Assembly (NCBI GenBank): GCA_002221725.1
Contig: NJFT01000050.1
Coordinates: 124,001 to 188,000 of the forward strand
Direction: 5' to 3'
Length of the DNA: 64,000 nucleotides
Source of the DNA: Scedosporium boydii
Taxonomy: Eukaryota > Ascomycota > Sordariomycetes > Microascales > Microascaceae
Of the stretch, positions 39,101 through 50,300 are shown in pieces. The notes beneath the pieces were generated by a model. That model was not told where the DNA came from. It saw only the letters and a program-made list of their open reading frames with translations, and made no database searches. The translations under genes were made by a program, and so were the position numbers. Each line of letters begins with the position of its first letter. Positions within the stretch are counted from its first letter, which is position 1.

Positions 39101-42100
39101 CGAGGAAATCGAGTTCCCTCGTATCGGTAATATTCGTTTGGTGTACTTCGTAGTCGCCTGGTTTCCTTCCCCTTCCCCAATCCCTGCTAACCCCGTTCTC
39201 TTCCCCTTGCCAAGTCGCCCCAGCGGGTTACGGCACCTCTCGGAGGATCGGCTTCAAGGCTCTTGGCTGTTTCACGGCGCTTCTGCCCTACAACACAGCA
39301 CTGAGCATCTCATAAAATTTCAGTTTGTTTCTGCTGTGAGGTTTCCATCCATCTCGTAAAGAAAGACAAAGAAATTTGCCCAATTGCAACGCTCATCTCC
39401 GCCCCTTTTCTATTTGACGTCTCTTCCACACCACTTCCCAATTTTGCGTCATGGGGCAAAAGGGGCACAGCATGAACAGAATGCAGCTCTCACGGAAAGG
39501 GGAGGAGGCGGATGTCAGTATCTCGGGTCGTAAGACCACTCAGAATGTTGAAAGATGACACCCACGTTGTACTGTGAGCAAAGGTAAGCATAAAATAATT
39601 TCCATTCAAATAGTTTGAAGCGTACTAGCACCAAAGGAGTAAGGAGAACCAATACCCGCGGATAATCTGACAGGGGGCCAAGGTTGCATTCTCACAGCCC
39701 TAAAATATCGACTACTTCCTGGTATCCTTTTCGAACGGTTTTAGTCGGCGCAGTAATAAACTCCCTACCAAGTATGAAGAAGTACTTGTACTACTACCGA
39801 GGTACCTAGGCTTCTCATTGGGGCGTTTCCCCTTTCAGTAGTCAAAATCGCGCAAGGTCTACTTCGCAAGCATTCCCCCGAAAATATCACCTCTGTTGCC
39901 TTCAGCCCGCAAAGCTGGACGAGGTACTCGTGAGAGGTACACCCATCGAGTTTGACCGTAAATTTAACGGTGGGCAGGCATGGGAGGGTGGTCTGGCTGC
40001 GAGTGACAGCGGTTGGAGACAAGATCACACTGATGGATCGATCAGTCGTGTTTGGGTGCTTACGGCTGTCTCAGTGGGAGGGAGGTACGGAAAGGTAAGA
40101 AGTCAGGGACTCCCGCCCCCCTGGCTGTGCACTTACTCCCATCCATCATCGATCCAGACTCTGCTTCATGCATGTGGCGTTCCCCAAGGCTGTTGGGGTG
40201 GGTTCAGTCCAGCGAATCCCTTTGGTCCTAAAACATTCCCCATTACCAGGCTCGAAATAAGCACCACCTCCCCTCCCACGCCATTTTGCGCCACTGAGGA
40301 AATCCTCCTCCCCCTGAGACTCGAAAAATATCGCCCAGTCGAGACTCTTCCGTCGTGGAAATTGGCAAGTTCCATGATCTGTTTCCGGCGGCTATCGCAG
40401 GCGGGAAACGGCAATGCAGATGGAAATAATCAATCAGTAAGATTGAATCAGGCGCTTCACCACTGGTCAGACTCTCCGGACATGCAGCGTGGTCAAGCGC
40501 TGTCCCTGCTTTAGAGCTCCATTTCCGCATCGACACGATAATACAGGTGAGCCCACATGAGCCAGCCGCATCGCCACATCCTCCACTGCAGTTGAGGTAT
40601 TGGTCAGGACACTAGGCACCAAGTCGCAGCGACCAATATTGATGATAATCTCGTACGTCTCTTCGGAATGAGATGGTTAATCTCGGAAAGCCTTATTATG
40701 AATACTTGTACTATCGTATAGTTTAATTCAAGAGCCTTGTCTGCAGTCTCATCTTGAAGATTTCGTGGCGTTGTTTGGCTGAGTCTTCCATTCTGCCTCC
40801 GCAAAATTCCAAGACAAAGGGAAGACCAGCACCATTACTTACAATTGCACTTAGACTAGCTTACAAAATCTTCGACGCCACTTGGACACTAGGTAGCTTG
40901 GAGGAAATCAGTGGAACCCAGCAAAAATGGAGCCCTACGAAGTAGTGGAGAGAATAGTTCAGTGGAGTGCAAGACCAGGTCAAAGCCCCCGAGTTTTGGC
41001 GCGCCGCATTGCTTCAAGTCGCATCATGATTCCACTTCCTAGCCCGGATCCCATCGCACCAAGTCTAATTGTGGTACTTTCCTCAGTTTTCGCTCGCCTG
41101 GCGAAGTACAATGAAGACTAAAGTACTTTCGACCAGGACAAAAGTACAGAACGACAGGTCTCCACCGTTCTCTCGTCTGGTCTTCTGTCCCTTTTTCCCT
41201 CCCTTCCGCATTTGACCCACGGTGCCTGGCGCACGCCCCCGTTCGCCAAAACCTCCACACCCCCCAATTCCCCTCGCCTGGTCTAAGTCCTCCTTCCTCC
41301 CACAAGTACGGGTACTACCCATCCACACCTTTTCTTTCCTCAAATCATGTACTACATACCTCAGTACATTTCAATATCATCACGTCGTTTTGGTCGAGCA
41401 TTTTCCCACTTTCTCCTCCAGACAAACCCCTGGCCCCGGTCAAAGTGAAGAGACTGGTAAGTGGTCAGTTCAAAATTAGTGCTGGTTCAGCTTGACAAGC
41501 GTCTCACCCAACTGCACTACCGCCGAACAGCCCTTTTGGCTAGCACTGGTAGGCTGTCCGGCTTCCTCAGTTTTTTTCTGCTAGACGCCGGAGAGCCCGC
41601 GGTATCATTCGAATACGAGTTGGGCGCCATTTCGCATTCAGGGCTGTTTCCCGTGCGCGAAACAGATGGAGAAGGCAGGAGGAGTCAGGACCCGTCTCGA
41701 ATGCCTCAATGGAAAGCAGGTAGGTACAGTAGGTACCTAACTTTCCAAGTCTCTCTCCTGGCGCTGGTGCCTGTCTTCATTGCGCTTTCCCTGTTCCCCC
41801 GAAATGCGACGGGCGAGACGGTAGCAGCGGAAGGTTACTCTCCAGTTTCTCCTGTTGGTTCTTTCCTAGTCTCCCAGTTTACACGCCTGTTCGGTATTAA
41901 CTTCCGTTTTCATTTCTCTCCCTTTCGTTTTTCTTCCGCTTTTAGCTTCATCTCTCGCCTTGTACTCCTCTTGTAAGCAGAAAGAAAAGTGCCCACCCAG
42001 GCTCTGTTTAATCTACACCTTTCCTCGTCAAGGCAAGCCCCGAATCACGGTTAGGGCCTCAACTATTAAGTCCACAACTACATTGGTTGGTGGCCCGTGG

Positions 42101-42733
42101 TTTTGATTTTTGATTTCGTTTCCCGTACCTCGTAGTGCTTCGACTCTAGCATTCCTGGTTCTCTTTTCCTTCTCTTATAACGCTGTTGGCTTGTTACTTT
42201 GCCCATGTTTCTCTTCTCCCTTACGGGCCTTTTTCTCCCTGCCACGTTGAAGAATATCCAATCTTAACTTGTACAATACGCTCACCCTCTTCGTTCGTTA
42301 CCCGTTTTTCTTCAGACTTATAACTCTGCTCCCCCACGAGCAGTTTGAAAGCCTCAGGATCGACACCGCATTACAACATTGAACCATTCAGACACACTTC
42401 CCGATCACTGGGCTGTAATATTGGACATCGGCTCTCTTCCCAGTTTTGCCTATTACCCGCCCACCAGTTTTCACGCTCGTTCACGCTGTGTCAGGCTCTA
42501 TTCGTCGCCTCCTCTTGCCCATCCGATCATCACTTTCCCTCTTTCCATCCCCACACACCTCTCTCGGTCTCTCTCTCTGTCCCCCTTTACAGATTCGTGT
42601 TCAGCTGCCTGCTCGTAAGCGGACTTGTGGGGTGAGCATAACGGAGAACTCGGGAGGTCCCTACATCTCACGGACTTTTTGCTTTCGTCTCGGGCTACCT
42701 GAAATCCAAGCTAGCGACTAAGTAGCAGCGGAC
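33134..42733. other. 9.6-kb gene-free region between divergent gt4c and uge3
   Basis: No recognisable protein or RNA gene. Open frames reach about 190 codons (39930-40514) but show no motif and no family resemblance. Eight copies of TACGAAGTA or its complement lie here (33372, 33886, 33916, 34012, 35725, 35963, 39144, 40936), five of them within 2.6 kb of the gt4c start. Homopolymer runs include A18 near 36985. From about 41880 to 42600 the plus strand is T/C-rich, as expected for the uge3 promoter and leader. Long untranslated leaders or non-coding transcripts are possible but cannot be shown from sequence. Confidence 0.6.
33835..33842 (+). promoter_or_regulatory. StuA-response-element-like site upstream of gt4c
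   Basis: ACGCGAGA fits the published StRE consensus (A/T)CGCG(T/A)N(A/C). It lies about 700 bp upstream of the gt4c ATG. In A. fumigatus, StuA and MedA control this cluster; whether they do here is inference. An 8-mer with this degeneracy occurs by chance. Confidence 0.2.
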
Positions 42734-44332
42734 ATGGACATGCAAGCGCAACAAGTGAGGCCGCATCTGCCGTGGGGAATAATAAACTCCGCAGATGGTC
42801 AACCCGGCCAGTCGACCCACCTCAACTCGCAAATAGAAGACCCTGCTCTTGCACAGGGCGCTTCGTCCTCGCCCAGACCCGGTTTACTTATAAAGCCAGA
42901 AACTGCCATCATCACTTCTTCCTCTTCCTCTTCGACGAAGGACCAGGACAGCTCAAGCACAAGTGCCAGCACCCCCATCGACCCAGACATGATGGACTCA
43001 TACCAAGACTCTCAAGCTTCCACCTCTTCTTCTACCCTCTCCCTCGCCTCCGAGTCTCCTCTCACCACGCCGGGCTCTGCATCTGACAACGGCGACGGCC
43101 GCAATGGCTTCTTCAACGACGCGGAGACAGCCTCCCAGATCCCCTTCAACGCCGATCCTAAGCGGTACATCCTTGTGATTGGTGGCCTTGGCTTCATCGG
43201 ATCACACACGGTTCTTGAGCTCCTACGGAACGGATATAATGTCATCATCGTCGACAACCTCAGCAACAGCTACCTCGATGTCCTCTTCAACGTCAAGAAG
43301 CTCGCCGCCAAGGACTGCATCGCCAAGGGCCGCGTGATGCCGGCGGTGCGCTTCCACAAGCTCGACTACCAGAGCAGGGACATGCAGTGCCTGCTCGACA
43401 GCTACTCGGAACCCGTTCCCGCCCCGACCCCGACCAACGGCTCGCAGCAGCGTGTGACGTATCGGTCGCAGATCGTGGGTGTGATCCACTTTGCCGCCTA
43501 CAAGTCGGTCGTCGAGTCGATGGCCAACCCGCTTGATTACTATGACAACAACGTGTGCGGCCTCGTGCGGCTGCTCCGCCAACTGGCCAGGTACAACATT
43601 CGCAACTTTGTCTTTTCGTCGTCGGCGACAGTGTACGGCACCATGGCCAAGGTCGGCAAGCTCCTCCGCGAAGAGGACATCGTGCACCACGAGGAGACAT
43701 TTGTGGACGAGAGCGGCAAGGAAATCAAGGCAGAGCCCACCATGGTGGGCCTCACCAGCCCATACGCGCGTTCCAAGTATTTTGCCGAGGCCATCCTTGC
43801 TGATGTCGCGGCGTCGGATCCCGACTGGCGGATAGTCTCTCTCCGATATTTCAATCCCATCGGCTGTGATCCGTCCGGGCTCATTGGCGAATCCCCACGC
43901 CAAACACCCACCAATTTATTCCCAGTCATCGCGCAGGTGCTCACTGGAGACCGGGAGCGCCTCGACATTTTTGGCAGTGATTGGAACACGGCAGATGGCA
44001 CGCCTGTGCGAGACTTTATCCACGTAAGCGACATCGCCCGAGGCCACATTGCAGCGCTAGACCGGGCATGCGAGGTACCTTTCCGCACCTACAACCTTGG
44101 CTCCGGCACAGGTACCACGGTACACGAGGCTGTCAAGAGCCTGGAAGCTGCCTCTGGCAAGCCTATCAACGTCAACTGGTCAGACCGCCGGCCCGGCGAC
44201 GTCGAATTCTGCGTGGCGTCCAACACCAGGGCTAACAAGGAGCTCGGCTGGACGCCGCGTGAGAGCATCGCCAAGTGCGCGCGAGACTTGTGGAATTACG
44301 TGCGGCGGGTGGAAAACACCGACAAGAAATGA
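42734..44332 (+). CDS. uge3: UDP-glucose/UDP-GlcNAc 4-epimerase of the galactosaminogalactan cluster
   Basis: Cytosolic NAD-dependent epimerase that interconverts UDP-Glc with UDP-Gal and UDP-GlcNAc with UDP-GalNAc, the two precursors of galactosaminogalactan. One exon, 532 residues. The extended short-chain dehydrogenase fold begins with the Rossmann motif GGLGFIG (150-156). The catalytic set is SSSATVYG (294-301) and Y344-x3-K348 in SPYARSK. The C-terminal part is typical of GalE (VRDFIHVSDIARGHI, RRPGDVEFCVA). The first 140 residues are a Ser/Thr-rich, low-complexity extension not seen in ordinary GalE. Translation might instead begin at internal Met codons (residues 86-87). The gene could be read as the housekeeping GAL10-type epimerase, but its place beside gt4c, sph3, ega3 and agd3 argues for Uge3. 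A pyrimidine-rich leader precedes it. Confidence 0.92.
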   Translation: MDMQAQQVRPHLPWGIINSADGQPGQSTHLNSQIEDPALAQGASSSPRPGLLIKPETAIITSSSSSSTKDQDSSSTSASTPIDPDMMDSYQDSQASTSSSTLSLASESPLTTPGSASDNGDGRNGFFNDAETASQIPFNADPKRYILVIGGLGFIGSHTVLELLRNGYNVIIVDNLSNSYLDVLFNVKKLAAKDCIAKGRVMPAVRFHKLDYQSRDMQCLLDSYSEPVPAPTPTNGSQQRVTYRSQIVGVIHFAAYKSVVESMANPLDYYDNNVCGLVRLLRQLARYNIRNFVFSSSATVYGTMAKVGKLLREEDIVHHEETFVDESGKEIKAEPTMVGLTSPYARSKYFAEAILADVAASDPDWRIVSLRYFNPIGCDPSGLIGESPRQTPTNLFPVIAQVLTGDRERLDIFGSDWNTADGTPVRDFIHVSDIARGHIAALDRACEVPFRTYNLGSGTGTTVHEAVKSLEAASGKPINVNWSDRRPGDVEFCVASNTRANKELGWTPRESIAKCARDLWNYVRRVENTDKK

Positions 44333-47300
44333 AGGCTCAGGTAGACATCTGACTTTTTCTTTTTTTTTTTTTCTTCTTTGGCTCTCTCTTTCATCTTACC
44401 AACCACATACAAACATACAGCACACAAACATAAGACTTCATACCCCGGCCAAACATGGGGGGACTGTCTCCCAGCAGGACTCGCGTCTTTTTTTTTTCCC
44501 CTTCTTTTTTCCTTCCATTTTTCATCTTCCCCTCAACCAATATTACTTTTCCGGCCAAAAGAGGTGGAAGCCAATCTAAAGCTTGTGTGACGTCATATAA
44601 AATACGGGAAACTATGGGACTCGGGATATGGAACTGAAATCAATTATTTTCTTTTGTCTTGTTCGATTTTATTCTCTCATTCACTTCTTCGTGTAGCAGC
44701 ATCTTGGGCAAAGCAACGCAAAAGCGGCAATCGGTGTTTATTATTTTTCTGTTTCATCGGGCTCAACACGAAAAACAAAAGACCATTCATATCGATTCGC
44801 GTCCACTTTTTTTTATTCCTTTCTCATATTGTTCTCCGTCTTCCTGCCTCCCCGATGCTTATTGCCCCACCGCATCCTACTGCTACTTTGCATTTTTCTC
44901 GTGCGATCTTTTCTTATTCTTCTTACCATCCTTCTCCACTGTTTTCTGGTCGTTTTCTCCTGCATGGGGTGGAATAGATTTTAATATGGTAGAAAATTTG
45001 GTTTTTGTGGAGTTCAATGTTCTTTTGATGGCATTTGTAAAGGGAAAATCCAAGGCTTTTGCTTCTACTTAATATCAGGTTGGACATAATAAGATTCTAT
45101 CGCGTTCTTCTTTAATTCTTCTCCCGCTGCCAACATGGAATTAATTCGGGAAGAAGGGGTGATGTGCTGAGGGGGAGTGTGTGACGGGTCATCAATGGAC
45201 CATTGCGCCTTGTCGAGGGGGATGGGGAACGGCTGTGGATGTGTTCCTTGAATATATGTACGAAGTATGTGAGAGGTCGTTTTGGACTCGATTGGATCGA
45301 GGGGTGGCAGATAGATTGGACCGGGTCATCCATCACTCAAGACTCAAGAGGGGAGGAACTTGGAACTTTGCGGCACAGGCACAGGCACAGGTCTTGGAAT
45401 GGCTCAATGGTCCACCGGACTCTTCTCGACGTGCCGGGGAAGTGGCCTTACGTGTCGGGGTTCATTTGCGCAGATATCTTGATCAAGGATCGAGGCGAGA
45501 TGGAAGATGCGATGAGATGGAGTTCGTGGGGCCGGGACCTGATGATCTGCGTCGGAAAATTCCCTCTTCTCTGGAAGAGCAATCCACTTGATACCTTGGC
45601 ACAATTTTTTTTTTTTTCTTTTCACTCTCCTTACTTCTTTTGTTTGCCTCTCCGCAGGATGTTTGTTTGTTCTGTTCGGGGTTCCGGTTCTTGTTCCTAC
45701 ATGCCGCGCCGCATCTAAACTACACTTGACGTGCGTTGATGAAAAAAATGAAAGAAAAAATAACCCATGCCTCTGTCATGAGATCAACCTTAGCTTCCCC
45801 TCATGGCGTGAGAAAGTAATTTCAGAAAAAAAATGGAGAGAAAAAATATCAAGATCTTGGCAGTATTCCGAGACCGAGGAGAAAGGTGTGTATACTGCAG
45901 GACAGCTCTGCTTTTCCATGAGATTCAACAAGAGGCGCGCCACTGAGGGGGTCTTTCAATATGGATGAATTCGACTGAGGCAATCTGCATCCCGCTCGGT
46001 GGTATTAGGTACATGTTGCACAGGCAAATCTTGGCGGGTGCCGAAGTATTGGGTATCTTGGCGTTGGGTCTGTCTTACGTGGACCATCAACGACGGGTCT
46101 TGGTTTCTTTTTATGTGTAATTTTTTTACTATTTTTTTCTCCCTGGCCTCACTTCGGGGCAAAGATGCAGTCCTGCGCATAGAGGATTCGAAGGAAGATG
46201 CAGTTGCTTGGAGGGCGGAGTGAAGCTTGTATCCAGACAGCCTATCAAACAAACATTCTCAAAACAAGAACTGGTGATCTTTGCCACTTCCTTCTTCCTT
46301 CCCCCGCGACCCTGCCACACCAAGACCAGGAACCGGACACTGTTTCACTGGACCCGGGAGCACGGGAATTAAGCTTGCGGAGACACACGGTTCCTTGTGA
46401 GACATTTCGCCATCAAACTCCCACAATTCTCCGTGCCTTGCTTTTCGTCCCAACTGCCATGATGGAAGTAAGACACATCCACAAAGGGTTCCATTACTAT
46501 CATATCCCCCACTCCCTTAGAGTCAGCTTACTATGGGGATCCTTCGATCCCAGAACGTTGAATATTCAACATGTTCTACATCTTTCCATGCGTATATTTC
46601 TCTCCCCTCCCCCCACTTGTCGTTTGCTGTGCAACAATATGGCCCAGGCCAGGCCCTCCATGGGCAGTTCACCCCCTCAATTGTAAGGACGTCGTCATGA
46701 GGTTTCCCACATTATCGATTTCTGAGTCCATCGGATCCTCGGCATCCCCCATATACCGTCCTTGTTATTATGAGGACCGGAGCAAATGAGATGGAAAGCT
46801 TCAACCACATGAGTCCATTGCCGGTCCATCACAGAATGACAGGCCTCTGTCTCCAGGCAGATCACCAACAAGGGGGAGGGGTGTGGGGGAGAAGAATCTC
46901 TTCCGGAGGTGAGGTGATGGAACCTCGTGATGATGGTGTCTTTTTTCACCTTTTTGCCCTGTATCATTCGCGATTGATGCAATTGTGTTGGTTTCTTGGG
47001 TCCCACCGGTTTTATAACAAGGCAACAATGCGAAAAGTAAACATCAACTTTGAGCCATGTCCCAAAATACGCGGTGGGAGTTGGTTCTTTCTCCCGATGT
47101 TACGTCGCAGGGAAGCTTTCTTCCCTCGACCACCCAGCTAGGCTGTGCTGCGTTAGAGAGGGGAACCCTATGGAAAAGGAAAAGGAAAGAAAAAAAAAAA
47201 ACGGTTCAGGGCAGAAACGGTGGCTAACACGTGGTTACCACTGCGATTCGATTGCATTGGTGGGGCAGGTCGCTCTGTTCCTTCGAAGTACCTCCAAGTC

Positions 47301-50300
47301 ACTCCAGGCACCGTCGCATCAGAAGGGCCGGGTCAATTGGTGGCTACTTGCGGTACCTGGCGGTGCCGACGCCCACTGCGGGAAGGAGCAAAAAATAGTG
47401 GTGTGGTTAGTGTACGAGCAGCGCAGCTCGGTGCGCCTTTAGTGGAGAGCCTCTCCCCTGGTCGCCCCTGGTCTGGTGCAACACAACAGGACTGCACTGA
47501 CCCTGAGTTCCCTCGCGAAGGAAGGATCGAAATCTCACGTTGGAAATTAAGCTACACCCATCTTTCCGACTTTCTGCTTGGACAAAGTACGCACATACGC
47601 ATAACACCATCGCCTGGTCATTGCTCCCCGCCCCGATTCCCCAAATCGACAGATGATTGTTCTCGGTTAACGGCTCCGGACAATGAGCAATGACCACGAA
47701 AAGGGGAAGGGGAAAAAAAAAAAGGGAGCATCAATTGATCGTGCAGATGGTGTATCACAGCCTCGAAAGGCTCGGCTCGGGGGAGGCTCCACCTACCATA
47801 AAAAGCAACAAAATTCAACGGGGGTGGCTGGTGTCAATTTTATTTTCCTATGCCCCCTGCCGACAGGGAAGTTTTCTCCACCGCGGACATCGACGGCGAA
47901 AGCGGAACGAAAATTAGGCAAGAAAAAAGAAAGGAAAAAACACAAATCTTTTGAGACTCCATTGAGGTATCAGGCATCAATCAATCAATGGCTGACACAT
48001 TCTCCAGTGTAAGACTGTCTAAGGCCGACTTTCATCCTTCTTATTCCCAGACATACACTACAATTGTACCGACGAAGCTGGGCTGGTTCGGCTCCATCTT
48101 GATCCGAACTTTCGTCCTGGATGAACAGGGCAATCAGAACGAATGCGATTACTTCGTACTTCGTACTTTCTCCCCCTTTTTAGCTCATTGGCAGAAAAAT
48201 TGTTCCGAAAGAAACAGATTCCATTCTTGGAAACAAGAACCCCCCCGTCTAAGAGCCGCGGACCACAGCCTAGCTTCCACCGTTCTTGCCCTATCCTTAT
48301 GGGGAGCTAGACCGGGGGGGTAAAAGAGCTTTGCCAGGATCTCAGTGGCAAACAACGAGGAAAGGGGATGGAAAGCGAGCTGAACTAGGGGGGACTTTTA
48401 GTGCACTGCTAAACTAGTTTAGTCTAGCGTGTGCACAAGGCGAGAAGCGCTGAAGGTGGCTAGATCGAGAAAGAAAAACGACGATCCCCTTCCCCTGTCA
48501 ACATGGATCCGGCCCCTTCCTACTGGGATTTCGAAGTGAACCGGTACTGGAGAACTCTTCCTCCTAAGTTTACCAACTAGGAAGTACTCGGTATGGAGCA
48601 AACCAGCACCAGTGCTGCCTTCGGGGAAGAGGATTTCCAATACTTCGTACAAAGGTACATGCCTTTTCCAATTCAATGTTGTTGCCTCGTTGTACCCACA
48701 TTAGCGCGTGTCGTGTAAGTGTTCCACCATGCCTCGTGTTCGCCCTGGTGGAAACACGTCACTGCCGAGCTTTTTGCGATGGAGCTGGCCCCATCGCCCG
48801 ACAGCACGGCTCTTTTTCTTCTTTAACCTGAGACAAGCGGATTTAAGCCTCAAGAAGAAGGAAAAAGAAGAAAAGTGGAAACAGGCGGAAGCAGAGAAAG
48901 CGTATACTACTCTGTCCGCATACAAAGTACGGGGGGGATCCTAGACATTTTGGCAAACACGAGAGACCTCAAACGTCGATGTCATACCCAAGGGACTAAG
49001 GCTCGATGGGGATAAGACCCAGAAATGATCGTCGCTGACAAGCGAGAAGCATCAAAATAGAATTTGGAAGTAGCATTCAGCGGGGACCAGGGGGCTGGCT
49101 GGGCGGTGGGCTGGCCATAAAACGAAACGCAGAAATGAGGTCGCCATGGTTCTCGCGTCGGAGCCTGGGCTGGAGAAAGGAAAAGAGGGCCTCATTCTTC
49201 GGGCATTCGGAAAGAGGTGCAAGACAGACGAAGGCAGAGGACAAAAGAAAACGATGGATGTTGTTGTGTTATTCAAATGAGTCCCTCATTTTCCAGAGCT
49301 TATAATTACCACTCACACGAGACATTTCTCTTTCCCTGATCCGCTTCATGCTCGTCCGTTTCTTTTCCCCCCGGTCATGCGGTTACCGAAGGCTGCTTGA
49401 CCATGGAAGTGCGCCACCGGCTTCATTGAAAGCGAGGATAAAAAGGAAAGGCCAGGCCCTCTTCGAAGTAGTAGACCTGCAGTTCAGCACAACGCCTCTG
49501 GGGTCCGGAAATTACGCCCATGTCGATGTTGATGATGTGATTGTGGAGCGCAGGCTGTCCGGATTTGCGCTGGCCCTCTCGCTTCGGACTCACTCTGCGT
49601 TTCTCATTGCTTTGTTTTTGTAGGAGATTTGGGGGAGGCGCGGTCAAGGCGGTCCTTTTTTTGTCACGATGATGGGACCCCCCGCCAAGTTTATGCAGGT
49701 TTTCTTTAAAGTCTTATACGATGTAGCTGAAACTTGCAGAGGGAAAGAAGAGGCTGCAGCGTGGAAAGTGGCGCAGGATCTCCACGGATGGGGCTTTCCC
49801 CCCCCCGCCTCCAATCCCCGACGCCTGACGATGAAAATAGCCATGACTCTTGTTATACAACGGCGGAGTATTAAGTCGCATTGGGATTAATGCAAGAGCA
49901 ACATGTGCAAGGCGACCGCACAAGGTGTTAATTGCAACTTCACTACATAAAGCCGCAGGTGTCGAAAAGATGGCGGAAGCGTCTCGCTTCAAAGCATCAC
50001 AGCCCTAGCGCAACAGTAACATCACCCTCCGGGCCGGTCACTCTTCCTCCAGAAAATCGTGCCTCATCCGACGTCGATCATAGGTTGGGTCGGGACGATG
50101 GGGACCGGTGAACTGAGGACAACAAGCCACAGCACTTTAAGCAGCTTTGCGGTTCCGGGATGCGGTCAACGTCGCTTCTGGCCTGGTCCCAATGCAATAA
50201 CTGGACCTATATACGACAAGTAGCATTGAACGCTTGTTTTTGCGCCTGCTGCAGCGCCAGCAAGACCCATGGATTCCCTTTCTGTGTCTGGGTGGCCCGG

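Noticed and set aside
39930..40514. 194-codon open frame between gt4c and uge3
   Set aside because: No signal peptide, domain or repeat, and overlapped by equally long frames on the other strand.
43223..43903. Minus-strand 226-codon open frame
   Set aside because: Antisense to the catalytic domain of uge3; no recognisable family.
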